Origin: Rhizophagus clarus
Taxonomy: Eukaryota > Glomeromycota > Glomeromycetes > Glomerales > Glomeraceae
DNA length: 64,000 nucleotides
NCBI GenBank assembly: GCA_015698045.1
Contig: BLAL01000046.1
Span: forward strand, 374,501-438,500
Direction: 5' to 3'
How positions within the stretch are numbered: the stretch's first letter is position 1; every line of letters begins with the position of its first letter. This document shows positions 34,634 to 46,095 of the stretch, piece after piece. The notes beneath the pieces were generated by a model, which was not told the DNA's origin, did no database searches, and worked only from the letters and a program-made list of their open reading frames with translations. Position numbers and translations under genes: made by a program.

Positions 34634-37600
34634 TTATTCTTCGGATATCAATAAATTCTAGAAAACAAAAAAATTTTTTTTTTTTTTTGATTTTTGGAAA
34701 TCAGATTTTTTTTTTTTTTTTAAAAAAAAAAAATTTTATTTTTTTAGGAGAAAATTTTTTTTTGAAAATGGTAAAAAAAAAATGATCGGTTACTTTTATA
34801 ATTTTATTTTATTTTTATTTTTTTTTTTTTAACCAAAAATGGAATAAGCCGATCAAATATTGTTTGACTGTTTGGTTTTGTTTGGTTGTTATGCAATGTA
34901 ACAATTTTTTTTTTTGCCAAGCCATAACTTATTTTAATGAATAATTAATTATAAATTTATTGGTGTATACATTATGTAATTACCTATATTTAGAATATTT
35001 TATTTATTTTACCGATTATTTTATAAAAAAAAAAAACAATAATTTATTTCTAGATAAAGTATTATTACAATAATAACAAATAATATAATATTTCATTGAA
35101 ATTTGTGTATGAATTTATGAAACAAAATGATCGCCATCTAAGAGGGTACGCTTTTAATTTAAAAAATTAATTTTTTTTTTTCTTTGTCCTCTACATAATA
35201 TTTTTTTTTTTTTGTTCTGATGACAAGTAGCAATTTTCTGAAAATTCTTTTTAGAAAAAAAAAATAATGATAATAAAAATTATGGTCAAAAAAGAAAAAA
35301 AAAAGAATTTTTTTTTTTTTCCTCATACTTCTCGTAAGTCGTAACGTGACTAAAATTATGTTTGTTAAATATTTTGATCGGCTGTACGAATTTGTACTAC
35401 TGAATTTATATCATATTATTAAATTAAACCATAATTGAACATATTTTATACGTTGCATACTTTATATGTTTACTTTGTAATGTAGGTGATCCTGAGAAAT
35501 AAGGATGCTAACGCCCATATTCCGGAAATTCTTTTTTTTTATCAGGAAAGTGATTATATATATATGGTATTTATATTATATTTGTGATACACCAAGAGGG
35601 TCCAGACTTAAAATTTAATCTCTTGGTTATAATAAAATATATTATTGGTTTATATTTTGAATCTGCGGATTCTCGCTGCGAAATTAATTTTTTTTTTTTT
35701 TTTTTTTTTCGGATCAAATTATCGGAGAATTACTAAAAAAAAATTTTTTTCTTTGACTTTCATATTAATGTAATACGTTAAATATATAGTTAAAAATAGA
35801 ATAATGAATAAATATCATAATTGGTTCTCAAGGAAAGGATTCTGCATTGCTGATCTTTGATTGACTTTCTTGACAAACAATCAAAAATTAAAATGCAAAT
35901 CTGATAGTACTCACATTTGACGGAATATTTTTCAATAATGATCTCAAATAAATATGTATTTGAATATATATATATGAAATAAGGTACAATAAATAAAAAA
36001 ATATTTTTGACTCTTTTGTAACCCTTTGAATTACGCAAAAAAAAGAATGTATCACGGAATCACGGATTAACCCCGATATGTTGGAATCTTGAAAAATCCT
36101 TAAGAAATATTTTTAGATAAAAAAATTGTGTATAAGAGTCATCCCACACCTAATAAGTGCGTTGTCGTTCGGTTATTAGGGATATTGCGGCGACAAATAG
36201 GAGTTAATGCTAAACATTATCGTAATGTTACGCCTCATGCATAAAACTACCGTTCTATTAAAAACTTGCATGTTCTTATGATAACGATTTTTATATGTTC
36301 TACCCTTTAATAGTATAGCGAAATTCTATCATCATTATAATAGGTTTTTAATAATATATCGGTATATTCGCGGTTAGCGTTTGACTATAAACGGTTAGAT
36401 AAGTAATAAAACGTTTTTTTTTATTGACTGTGTTGTTTTCCAAATATGCGGTGATTATCAAAAGTTTATCCTTTATCCAGATATGAATCATTTTTGGCTG
36501 TGGAGAAAACAGAAATTTTTGATTGGATTACAAATTCATAGCCACAAAGAATTTCTAACAAGTATAAATTTTATCCTTCTACACTCCCGTTAGCCAAGAA
36601 AAATTACGTAATTATTAACCCTTCAAAACTTTTGGCTCAATCCATCCATTTTCAATCTATTGTATAGTACATATATATATATATATTATAAATTATTTTT
36701 TAATCTATTTTTTTGACAGATTATGTGGCACGGCCGCCGTATTTTGGCGCAGCAAAAAATTACAAAAAAAATTCTTAACATAAAAAAAATTAATTTTGGC
36801 TGCTTCCACAAATTTTACTTAGTGTAACAAAGGTAGCCTCAAATGTCACTTTTGGCCTATTTAATGAAACATTTCTAAACCTGACAGGTTATGTGGCGTG
36901 GCAATTTGCAAAAATAGCAATAACTATTTTTTTTCTTCTGTCATAGTAAAGCTTTTAAAATTATATCATACTGGTAATGTATTTCTTATTAAGTTTATGG
37001 CTCAGAAATAGCCGATAAATTTGTTTGTCTCAATCATTATTAAGAGATCTCCATTAAATTCAATTTGCGGATTGAAATGATAAAATTTATTGTAAATTTT
37101 ATAATTTTATTATTTTAAATTTTGATTGATTAATTTTGGAATATATAAAATTCAAATATTTAATTTACTGTAAACTAATCAGATTGTATAATAGAGGATA
37201 AATTATAAACAATTATTATTAAAATAATAACGCATAAATTACAACTTCCAATTGTTACACCTGATCCTAAAGTTTGATTGGTAAATTCATGTGATGTGAC
37301 AAATAAACATTATAAAACGCAAAAAAAATCAATTAAACTTTAAATTTTATTTAAAGAATGATCCGCATTTGAACTTTCTAATTTTTTTTTTATACAAAAA
37401 AAAAAATAAATAAAAGGAAATGCTATTATTGTGATACTTTTTTTTTTTTTTAATAGTAAACGCATATTTTATTGTAATCAATGTAAAGAACATTTTACAA
37501 TTATTATATACATTAGAAAAATACATTTCTCCATATACTATAAGTAAGTACCTATATTGTTTAACTATCTATGTATTCTTGCTAGTTAACACTTCCTACT

Positions 37601-37785
37601 CTAATTTTAATCGTTTACTGATTAATTTGTATTTATAGTCATATATTTTATCTGTTTTTTGTATTTTAATATTTTTTTGTGTTTTTTTATATTTTTACCC
37701 TTTATATCTCCGTTTTACCGTTTTTCCTCCCACTTTCTTTTTTATTTTTCCTTTTGTTTGACATTCTATTATTTCTGTTTATCCC
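34560..37785. other. AT-rich spacer with homopolymer tracts
   Basis: Very long T and A runs at 34600-34870 and 35150-35330. No gene recognised. A direct repeat GACAG(A/G)TTATGTGGC occurs at about 36717 and 36883, the only GC-richer patch. The minus-strand frame at 35790-36038 has no support. Confidence 0.5.
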
Positions 37786-37789
37786 TTTA

Positions 37790-38206
37790 CTTTGTTCCAT
37801 GATGCGTACTTGCTCGCACCTTACTACCATATTTTTTCGTGAATCAGCTCCAAATATCGAGTTATTATTTTTGACATTTCAGTTTTCAATTGGTTATCAC
37901 ATATTCGTTTCCATACGTCGTTAGATAATGCCCCTAGTCCATTCTCTTAAAGCATATTCCGATGAGAATATCGTGGAACGCGTACATTTAATATATTCTA
38001 TGATGTCTTTAATCATCGCTAATTTTCCATTTGTTGTTTCCTTACTCATGAAATCATCTAGCTCTTTTATTACTTCTTCTATTACTATGGATCTTTCATT
38101 GTCAGTATTTCGATCACAATTCCATACATGTTCCCAGTCTTCTTCGTATATGAAACATCGCGGGCATTTACTATTCGGTATACCTATTACCTGTCGTTCG
38201 AAATTT
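37790..38206 (-). pseudogene. Zinc-ribbon protein remnant, 3' part (split by element)
   Basis: The minus strand is open from 38206 to 37921: NFERQVIGIPNSKCPRC, then EEDWEHVWNCD, then a charged helical stretch and LREWTRG. After a stop and frame change it continues VWKRICDNQLKTEMSKIITRY to about 37790. The C-x2-C..H-x4-C ribbon resembles those following RNase H in the LINE of this window (CPSC..HVWTC), so a retrotransposon-derived or domesticated origin is likely. The upstream half lies beyond the 4.6-kb element at 42816-43016 and continues in the same frame. Confidence 0.55.
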
Positions 38207-38819
38207 ACTTTGCTAACAACCTAAAATTTTTTAAATGTATTGTAAAATTATTGTCACTATACATTGTGTACAAACCATGATAAGATACTTGTTATTGGGT
38301 TTGTAGGGATATCGTATAATAGTTAGTATAACGTCAATTGTAATATTAATTTATTGATATGTAGTAAGATTGATTACAAAAATAAATAGTGGCAAACCAT
38401 TGTAAGATTAATTGTAAAATGGAAATTGTAAATAGATCGTAAGATAAATATTGAAAATTTATTATAAAACGATTTGTACAAGACTTTTATACATGTATTG
38501 TAAATTTAAATAATAAAAATAAGTTGTGTAATTAATTATAAGATACTGTATATATGTGTGTAATGAATAGAATACTAAGGCAATATAAGAATCATAAACT
38601 CTCGTAGCCACGCTCAATTAAGGCAATGTATTACTAGACCTACGCTAAAGTTGACTTTAGCAAGGCTTTCTTTGTGAATTAAAGAAATTTCATACACCTT
38701 GCCAGCTGGTGGGAAAGCCTATGATTTTAACCTCAAACCCCAAATCCCCAAACATCTAGAGATTTAGACCATCTAAGAAAAAGAGGAAATTAAAATGTGA
38801 AATATTTCATTGAAATGCA

Positions 38820-40720
38820 TAATTAGAACAGGGTCTCACCAAATTTTCCACGTGTTCAAACCAACCAACTGAAAAGGAAAGATGATGAATGTTAGTGACT
38901 ATTCACTAAAAGAAAAAATTTGAAGAAAAAAGTTAAATAACTTACAAAGTTCGTTTTTAAAGGAGCCAGTTGTCTAAAAAAAAGAAAAAAGATGGAAAGT
39001 TAATACTTGTTTGTTAAAGTAAATAACGGTAAAAAAAAAATATCTTACCAAAATTCTGCATCTATATATCCAAAGAATCAAAGATCCATCTCATTAATAG
39101 GTTAGCATTTCATTAAAATAAACACATCGTATTCTGCATCTCCAAAGATACCCAAAGAAGAAGCCATCTAAAAAAGAGAAAAACAAAATGTTAGCAAATG
39201 GTTTGTTAATAATTAAAAAATAACCATTTTCTACCAAATTCCCACGTGTCCAAGAATCTATCTAAAAAAGAGGAAATTGAAATGTCAGTATTATGTTTTA
39301 ATAAAAAATAATTAAGTACTAAACATTATTTTTTTTTAACTTACTTCAAACACATGTTTAATTGCTAAAACCTTTGTTAAGAAAGAAAAAGCTTGTAGGG
39401 AAAATATCAAGTCCTAAAGAAATCCGCCTAAAAAAAGTAAAAATTGAAATGTTAGTAAATGTTTCGTTAAAAGAATAATTTAAAAGAAAATAAAATTCCT
39501 ACCAAAATCCTATAAATTAGCCCAAAGACCAAAAACTGCGTACCTAGTTGTCTAAAAAAAAAGAAAAAAAGAACTAAGAAACTATTTAATAAAAACAATT
39601 AAAGAAAAAAATATGAATTTACTGAAATGTAGCGTTAGGAACTATTTAAATATAAAGAATATTTAAATGGAAAGTACAGGAAAAAAGGACAGGAAGAGGG
39701 AAAGATAGGACAAAGGAAAGGACGAAAGAAAAGGAAACGAAAAAGGACAAGAGAAGTAAAATGATAAAGTTAAGTAGGTTAAAAAAAAAGTTGATCGTCG
39801 TATTTATTTAATTTTAATCATGTGATGTGATACATGTAATTCTACAGAAAATATGGATGATAGATATTAACTTTTTTATTTTTAAGTCAGAACTGAAGTT
39901 CTTACAAGTTCCTACAAAACAAAACCTAAAAAAAAGAAAACAAAATGTCAGAAATATTTCATTATTTGATTTAAAGTAAGAAAAAAAAAAATCCCTCAGT
40001 TCTTCTTACTGAATTCTCACTGACTTTCTTACGCGTCTGAGTATTTCAAAGAACCGATCATCTACAAAACAAAAAAAAAAATGAAATATTAGTGATCGTT
40101 TCATTAAAAAAAATAAAAATAAAAATCTCCTTATAGAATTTTTCATGCATCCAAGTACCTTAAAGAATTGGTCGTCTATAAAAATGAAAAAAATGAAATG
40201 TTAGAAACGTTTCATTAAAGAATTATTTATTTAAAAAATAGAATTCTTCATATTGAATTTTCCACGTGTTCAAATAACTTAAGAACCAGCTTTTACAAAA
40301 TGAAAAAAAATTGAAACGTTAGAAATGTCTCATTTAAAGAAATAAATTTAAATAAATAATTCTTGTAATCTCCTACCAAATTCTGTGTCTAAAAAAAGAT
40401 TAAAATCAAAATGTTAAAAAAGAATATTTTCAGATTTCATTACTATGCATTCCGAAGACCTCGACTAAAAAAAAAATTTAAGTCCAAGTCCTCCTACTAA
40501 AATTTCACGCGTTCAAAGGCCTGGCTATCTAAAAAAAATAAAATAGATAGTATTGTAAAATAAATAATTATAAAAATTCTTCCCACCATATTCCTACACG
40601 TTTAAGTACCTATCATAGAATAAAGTCGTCTAAAAAATCAAGAAACAAGCCATTAAAATTCATTCATTAAAATAAAGCAAAGAAAAAATCTTGATAAACT
40701 TACCATATGTCACGTCCAGA
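38820..40720 (+). repeat. Degenerate tandem repeat, about 110 bp, inside the 4.6-kb element
   Basis: About 14 diverged copies share blocks in constant order: CCAAATTTTCCACGTGTTCA, AAGAACC, GTCTAAAAAA, GAAATGTTAG, GTTTCATTAAA. Spacing is roughly 85-130 bp. A block at about 39640-39880 interrupts the series. No coding pattern is present. Confidence 0.6.
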
Positions 40721-41545
40721 AACATTTCATTATCTTGCATGATGTGCTTTTCAACTTTTTTTTTAAATCAAGTACAAGTGGAAGGAAAATAGGAAAAATA
40801 AGGAAATAGAGAAATGGAAGTAGGAGAGAAATGGAAAATGGAAAAAAAGAAAAGAGAAAATTTTTGCTGAAAAAATAAATTAACAGATAAGCGATAAGCT
40901 TCGTTAAAATGAATAAAAATTAAAAAAGTTTAAAAAAAGATTTGTGGAAAAAATAATTTAATTATTTTTTTTTACTTTTTTTCTCATTTTTTGTTAACAG
41001 AGTGGTTTACGAAGAGTTGGATATGTATTTTCAATTATATGTTGCTTTGGTATTTTTTTTTTATTTTTTACGAAAGAAAAAAAAAATGAAAAAAAATGAC
41101 GTGAGAAAAAAACTAATTACCAAATGTAAGTTTATTTAGTTTGTGTGGTTTGTGTAATTTTGAAAATCAAATGACTATATTTATAAACAATTATATTTAT
41201 TAACAATTATATGTATTATTAATACGATTGGTTGTTAAAGTGACTGCGATATAAAAATAGTCTAAATTAGTTTAATAATTTTATAAAGTCTATTAAATTT
41301 GCCTTGTTAAAAATTTTTTTTATTTTTTTTTTTTACTCCCTACTTTATAACTTTACATTTGTTTTTCTAACAATGGTAAGAATAACTCGTTCAAAATCAT
41401 ACAACAGTAACAAAACAAACAATACTACAAACAAAAATAATACCACGCATAAGCATTAAAGAACATCAAACAGTAGTATTATTGAAGAATCCAGTAAGAT
41501 ATTAATTTATTAATTTCTTTTTCATGATTTTATAAGAAGAAATGA

Positions 41546-42169
41546 TCTAACTTTAATAACCTGAGCAGAAAAAAAAAGAAAATTCGTCCAACCCATCTGG
41601 AAAGTTTTGATGATACAGATGATGATGTACGCAACGATCAACTTGATGATTCACTAGTTGTTCCTCTTGATGAGTTTATTATAGATATTAATACTCTCAT
41701 AACAGTACCTCTTTTAATAATGAATCTCTTGAAGAATCGGACAAATCACCTAAATATGCCAAGTATAGAAAGTTTAGAATCATTTGTAAATGATACTGTA
41801 ATTTATCAATGCCTTAAAAATCTGATTGCACAAGTTTCTGAAGAGTGGTGGGATAATGATAAGGATGCTGTCAATGCATTCAGATTGTTAATTGCCAAAT
41901 GCATCGAAATTCATATGGTCAACATTTTAAAATGTGTAGATGAACCACTTCTTACAAATGCTCCAGCTTTAAATGAGGTCAAGACACTTGATTATATTAC
42001 ACGTGATCTCACACTCCCTCATCATAATCAAACCAATTTCGCCAATGAAATAAATTTTAATGCTCTGGAAGCTTCTACAAGCTATATGAATGGACGTGGA
42101 TGCGGACGTGGATGTGGATGTGGATATATTTATGGACATGAACGTAGAGGATTTAGCAGAAAACATTGA
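41546..42169 (+). CDS. Unknown protein encoded within the 4.6-kb element
   Basis: The frame is open from 41546 to the stop at 42167. The first Met in frame is at 41720 (149 residues), but similar coding style begins earlier (KKKIRPTHLESFDDTDDD). An upstream candidate first exon, from the ATG at 41373 to a GTAAGA donor at 41494, contains a stop and does not join in phase with the CAG acceptor at 41567, so the 5' end may be decayed. The protein is acidic at first, then helical (IESLESFVNDTVIYQCL..EEWWDNDKDAVNAFRLL), and ends in a Gly/Cys-rich tail GRGCGRGCGCG with RRGFSRKH. I do not recognise the family. Being inside the element it may be an element protein rather than a host gene. Confidence 0.4.
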   Translation, partial: SNFNNLSRKKKKIRPTHLESFDDTDDDVRNDQLDDSLVVPLDEFIIDINTLITVPLLIMNLLKNRTNHLNMPSIESLESFVNDTVIYQCLKNLIAQVSEEWWDNDKDAVNAFRLLIAKCIEIHMVNILKCVDEPLLTNAPALNEVKTLDYITRDLTLPHHNQTNFANEINFNALEASTSYMNGRGCGRGCGCGYIYGHERRGFSRKH

Positions 42170-42815
42170 AATAACTCGTATTCACTGCTATGTCAGTTTT
42201 CTATGTATTTCATGATGTAATTCATGATGTAATATAATTTAATACTTGAAAAATCGCAGGTATTTAATGCTACTGCATACTGTGCATAAAAATTTGAATT
42301 TAATTATGAATCAAACATTGTATTAAAAAATTTTATACTATTAATGTGAAAAGTAAGAAAGAGTGTGTGAAAAGTTAGTAAGGAATATTTTAGTCTGACC
42401 GCCAGCGGATAAGTGAATGAAACACTAACATTATGATGTTAGGAACCTTCTTAATGAACCAAATTAAGGAGAAGTAATTCATCATCTTAAAGTGCGTGGT
42501 TAATCAGGTTAAAATACTTACTAATTAGCTGTTAATGAAAAATAACAACATAGTAGTTATATGGTTAATGTATGACAAAACATTGTAATATATATTGTGT
42601 AATGTATAAGTAAAAAATATTGTTTAAAATCGTAAGATGATTTATTAAAATATAATTGTGGCTATATAAATTACAAGTGTTTGTATATTAATATATACTT
42701 GACAATTTATAGTCTAAAACTATTGTACAATTCATTATAGAATTTAAATATATTGTACAATACTTGTACAAGTATCGTACAATACATTATGTAAAATTTT
42801 AGTTGTTAGCAAAGT

Positions 42816-43016
42816 ATTTTATATGTCGGTAATGTGCGCATTAAAATTTTTATACTGAAAGTTCCTCATCATTGTGTCGTAATCATTTGTGATTTTATCT
42901 TTATTAACTAAAGTATTCTGAATTAATTTGAATGACGCTTCCCAATTAATTTGTTCGTTAGATCTGTAACCATATCCGCAGATTTGCGGAATTGACCTTG
43001 AATCGTTTCATCCTCT
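42816..43016 (-). pseudogene. Zinc-ribbon protein remnant, 5' part (split by element)
   Basis: The minus strand reads DSRSIPQICGYGYRSNEQI, then NWEASFKLIQNTLVNKDKI, then MMRNFQYKNFNAHITDI up to the element border at 42820. The next codon after removing the 4.6-kb element is TAA followed by NFERQVIG in the same frame, joining to 37790-38206. A stop lies just upstream near 43017. Function unknown; probably transposon-derived. Confidence 0.5.
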
Positions 43017-43019
43017 ATT

Positions 43020-43925
43020 TTTTATATAAAAAATTTTAAAAACTATTATGGAAATGATCAGTAAACAATATTATCCCGTGTAAAGTAAATTAATTTAATA
43101 AACGTCATGAAATTTCAAAAAAAATCATGTATTTTGATATCTTATTATTTAAGACAAGCGAATTTATATTCAAATAAAAGAAAAATTTGAGTAACATCTA
43201 ATCACAGAATTTTCATGATAATGGGTTTAATATTAATTTTAAAAAATTATTTATTTTTGCAATAAATTATTTATTCTTATTAAAAAAAAGAAAAAATTAT
43301 TTTCTTATAGGTTATAATTTAAATCAGAAGAAAATTCACCAAAATAACAATTAAGTAGCGGTGATTCTAATAGTATTAAAAAGAAATTTTTTTATTAATA
43401 AGAAATAAAGGTCACATAAAGCCTCTCCACCTCCTCAGATATTTGAACAATAAAATTTATCTAATTTTAAAAACTAACAATAATAAACCTTTATTATTGC
43501 TTAAAGCAGTCATAAAATCCTTTAAAATATGATATATATAAAAAATAAACAAATAAATCATACAAAGTTTAGTCTATAGTCCTAAACCTTTACAATTTCT
43601 TATTATTTCTTTGCATAATAGTGAGCATTAGAAAGTAAAAAAAAATAGTTATTTATTATGTCTAATATGCAAACAACATGAAATTTTTGGTTATATCATA
43701 AACCAATTATTAACCTTACTGTAAAAACCCATTGTTGACTTTCGTGTTGTTTATGTATTTATGGGACGTATTTATTATTTCAAAAGCAAAAAAACATTTT
43801 TCATCAGCTAGTACAAGATGATCATGTAATACGATTTGAATTAGAGGTTGTGAAACAGAAGTCACATTCACAGGTCAAATGATGGCATATCAGTGAAAAA
43901 TCAGAATCCCGATTCTTCACTGATT
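43020..43925. other. AT-rich spacer
   Basis: No gene seen. The antisense frame at 43822-44178 runs into the transposable element and is not supported. Confidence 0.5.
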
Positions 43926-43929
43926 CCTT

Positions 43930-44066
43930 CCCTGATTTTACTATTGCAAAATTCTGATACTTATTCCCTATTGGACCCAGATTCTTGTTGTTACCGAAAG
44001 GCTTGATAGCATTGAAGAAGCCTGCCGTAATGAATTTGCATCTGTTGAAGCTCTCCAAAACGGATT
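43930..44066 (+). pseudogene. Coding remnant interrupted by a MITE
   Basis: The plus strand is open through PYWTQILVVTERLDSIEEAC then RNEFASVEALQNG up to the element at 44067. Removing the element and one ATT copy continues the same frame as LIKCYTINRRIQPVKTDQQ to a stop at 45454-45456. The protein is not recognised. Confidence 0.4.
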
Positions 44067-44262
44067 CCCTATAAAAAATATGTGTCCGGATAATGTCCAG
44101 AAAATGTCCAGAAAAATTTTCTAAATAATTGTCCAGAAATTCTGGACACTGTGTGTCCGAAAACTGTTCTGAAAACACTGCATTTTCGGGATATTAGAAA
44201 TTTGTCCTGAAATTGTCCAGAAATGTATTTTTGTAAAATTTTGCCACAAAAGATGATCAATG

Positions 44263-44924
44263 TAGTGCTTCGATCCGTATCCGGATCAATCCAGATTGAT
44301 CCGGATTTTTTTTTTTTTCGGATATCCGAAATCCGCGGTTTTTCATCCGGTTTATAATCCGGATGACAAATATCCAGTTTGAACTGGGATCCGGATGGAA
44401 ATAAATATAAAAAAAAATAATTTAAGCAAATTTCTTATATTAAAGTGTATTAAACACTAGGGTAAACATCAAAGATGTTAAATTTGCAGAAAAAAGGTTA
44501 TGGGCGTCAAATTTTAACGTTAGAAACGTTAAATACTCGTTAAATCCGCGAAATAACATCTCTGACGCTAAAATGAATGAAATTTAATGTCATAGTCGTT
44601 AAATTCACAGAAATAAGTGTTTCCTGAACGGTAAAATTATAAAATTTTAACGTCAATGACGTTATTTCCGCATATTTAACATCTTCACATAGTTAAATTC
44701 TTAATTCCGGCCAAAAATGCATAATGCCGGCCAAAATGGGACGAGTTAAGAAAATCATAAAAATTGGCCGAAATTACGAATTTTTGGTCAAAGTTGAAGT
44801 GCTAGAGGTTTGATACACCTAGCAATATGTAATATCATTATTTAATAAAAAAATTTATGTGATTTGATCCGGATTTTTTTTTTGTGTAATCCGGATGATG
44901 GATTTCATCGGGATCGAAGCACTA
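44263..44924. mobile_element. hAT-like MITE nested in another element
   Basis: A 662-bp element begins TAGTGCTTCGATCC and ends GGATCGAAGCACTA. The 8-bp duplication GATCAATG is perfect at 44255-44262 and 44925-44932. Near the ends, ATCCGGAT-type motifs repeat in both orientations. Such ends and 8-bp duplications are characteristic of hAT. No coding frame is present. The centre (about 44455-44695) looks like a further inserted inverted repeat. Confidence 0.85.
44455..44695. repeat. Inner inverted repeat, possible third nesting level
   Basis: AAGATGTTAAATTTGCAGAAA near 44475 is mirrored by TTTCCGCATATTTAACATCTT near 44660-44685, with several AACGTTAAA/TTTAACG motifs between. No clear target duplication was found, so it may instead be part of the surrounding hAT-like element. 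Confidence 0.4.
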
Positions 44925-45518
44925 GATCAATGGATAGATGATCATCATTATTCCTTAACCCAGAATTTTTATATCATAGATATATAGTAGTATTTTTGCC
45001 TGCTCTGCAATTTTAATTAGTACGACAGAAAAGATTTTGAATGTCAGTTTTGTGCTTTTTGCATTTTTTTACAAAATTAATTTATCCTTTTTTGGAAATA
45101 GTATCCAGAATTTGTCCTGAACTTTTTCATGTCCGGAATTTGTCTATCTGGTTTTTTTACTATGTCCAGAATTTGTCCAGGTTTAACTGTCTGGAATTTG
45201 TCCAAAATTTTATACCGAACAAATACTGGATGAATTCTGGACAAAGTTAGGACATGTCAAAATTTTAAGTATCAGAAGTGTGTCAGACATGTACCAAAAA
45301 AGTGGACATTTTCCGGACACATCAGATTTATTCCAGACATTTTCCGGATATTTTTGATAACATTTTCCGGACATTTATTTTTTATAGGGATTAATTAAAT
45401 GTTATACAATTAATAGAAGAATCCAGCCGGTCAAAACTGATCAACAAAGTGTATGAAGCATCATCTGGAAGTCATCTAGCTCGGGCCTAATAACATAGCA
45501 TTCAAGGGTATTAGCTTA

Positions 45519-45838
45519 ATTATCTGGACTCAATTCAAGGAAATTTCGATAAAATTAAGGCAGAAAAAAGATTTAACTTGGAAGAAATGTGTCTTCATGT
45601 AGCAATGGAAATTCGCGAATTAGGTGGGAATATTAAGAAGGTTATGGTTCAAGGGTTTTATGAGAGAAAAAACAAGAAGGAGGATGGATATATTAGTACC
45701 TTAAATGATATTGGTTTATGGTTAGATAGTAAACCTAGTGTGAATAATAATGCAAGTAGTGTAAAAATAATGCGGAGTAATGATAAGGAACCGCCATATT
45801 ATGGTTTAGAGACCAGCGCAATTCCTCCCTTTAAATGA
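45519..45838 (+). CDS. Hypothetical fragment, unknown family
   Basis: An open frame of about 106 codons: LNYLDSIQGNFDKIKAEKRF, then NLEEMCLHVAMEIRELGGN, ending ETSAIPPFK and a stop at 45836. No ATG precedes it in frame nearer than the internal Met at 45584, and stops lie just upstream, so it is probably the 3' part of a decayed gene. It lies downstream of the coding remnant broken by the element at 44067-45389 and could be its continuation in another frame. Composition looks like real protein, but no family is recognised. Confidence 0.35.
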
Positions 45839-46095
45839 GATCTACTCCAATAATTTCATTTTTTACTTAGCCAACTGGCCCCTTTCTTACGTATTACTTT
45901 ACAAAAACATATAAGATTTTACTTTGATTTTTTAAAACGTGTTGTGTGTTTCACAAGTGATATTAATATTTATTAATTATATTTGCTTTTGTTTTCTATA
46001 GTTGTAAAAAAAAAACAGCTAGATCATTTAAAATGTTATTATACAGTTGCTAAGCGCTATACATGCATTACTAGTAATAAAAAACACTGTATTTC

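Larger units (their letters stand above)
38207..42815. mobile_element. 4.6-kb terminal-inverted-repeat element
   Basis: The ends are inverted copies over about 38 bp, starting ACTTTGCTAACAAC and continuing TAAAATTTT..ATGTATTGTA (38207-38244 and 42778-42815). ATTT flanks both sides (38203-38206, 42816-42819) as the putative duplication. Subterminal regions (38230-38600 and 42540-42800) are rich in TTGTA/TGTACAA motifs. Removing the element and one ATTT rejoins the interrupted coding remnant in frame, apart from one TAA at the junction. Inside are a degenerate tandem array (38820-40720) and one protein-coding frame (41546-42169). No known transposase motif was recognised; the superfamily is undetermined. 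Confidence 0.7.
44067..45389. mobile_element. Second CCCTATAAA-family element, 3-bp duplication
   Basis: A 1323-bp element starts CCCTATAAAAAATATG and ends TTTTTTATAGGG, with ATT on both sides (44064-44066, 45390-45392). GTCCGGAAAATGTCC-type motifs repeat in both orientations for 150-350 bp inside each end, as in 12373-12571. It has been enlarged by the hAT-like insertion at 44263-44924, so its own length is about 650 bp. No transposase is encoded. Confidence 0.8.

Noticed and set aside
37679..38224. Plus-strand frames of 81 and 98 codons
   Set aside because: The antisense frame encodes the zinc-ribbon remnant; the plus frames have no protein character.
41373..41493. Upstream exon for the protein inside the 4.6-kb element
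   Set aside because: The GTAAGA donor and CAG acceptor exist, but the exon holds a stop and the phases do not match, so it was not joined to the main frame.
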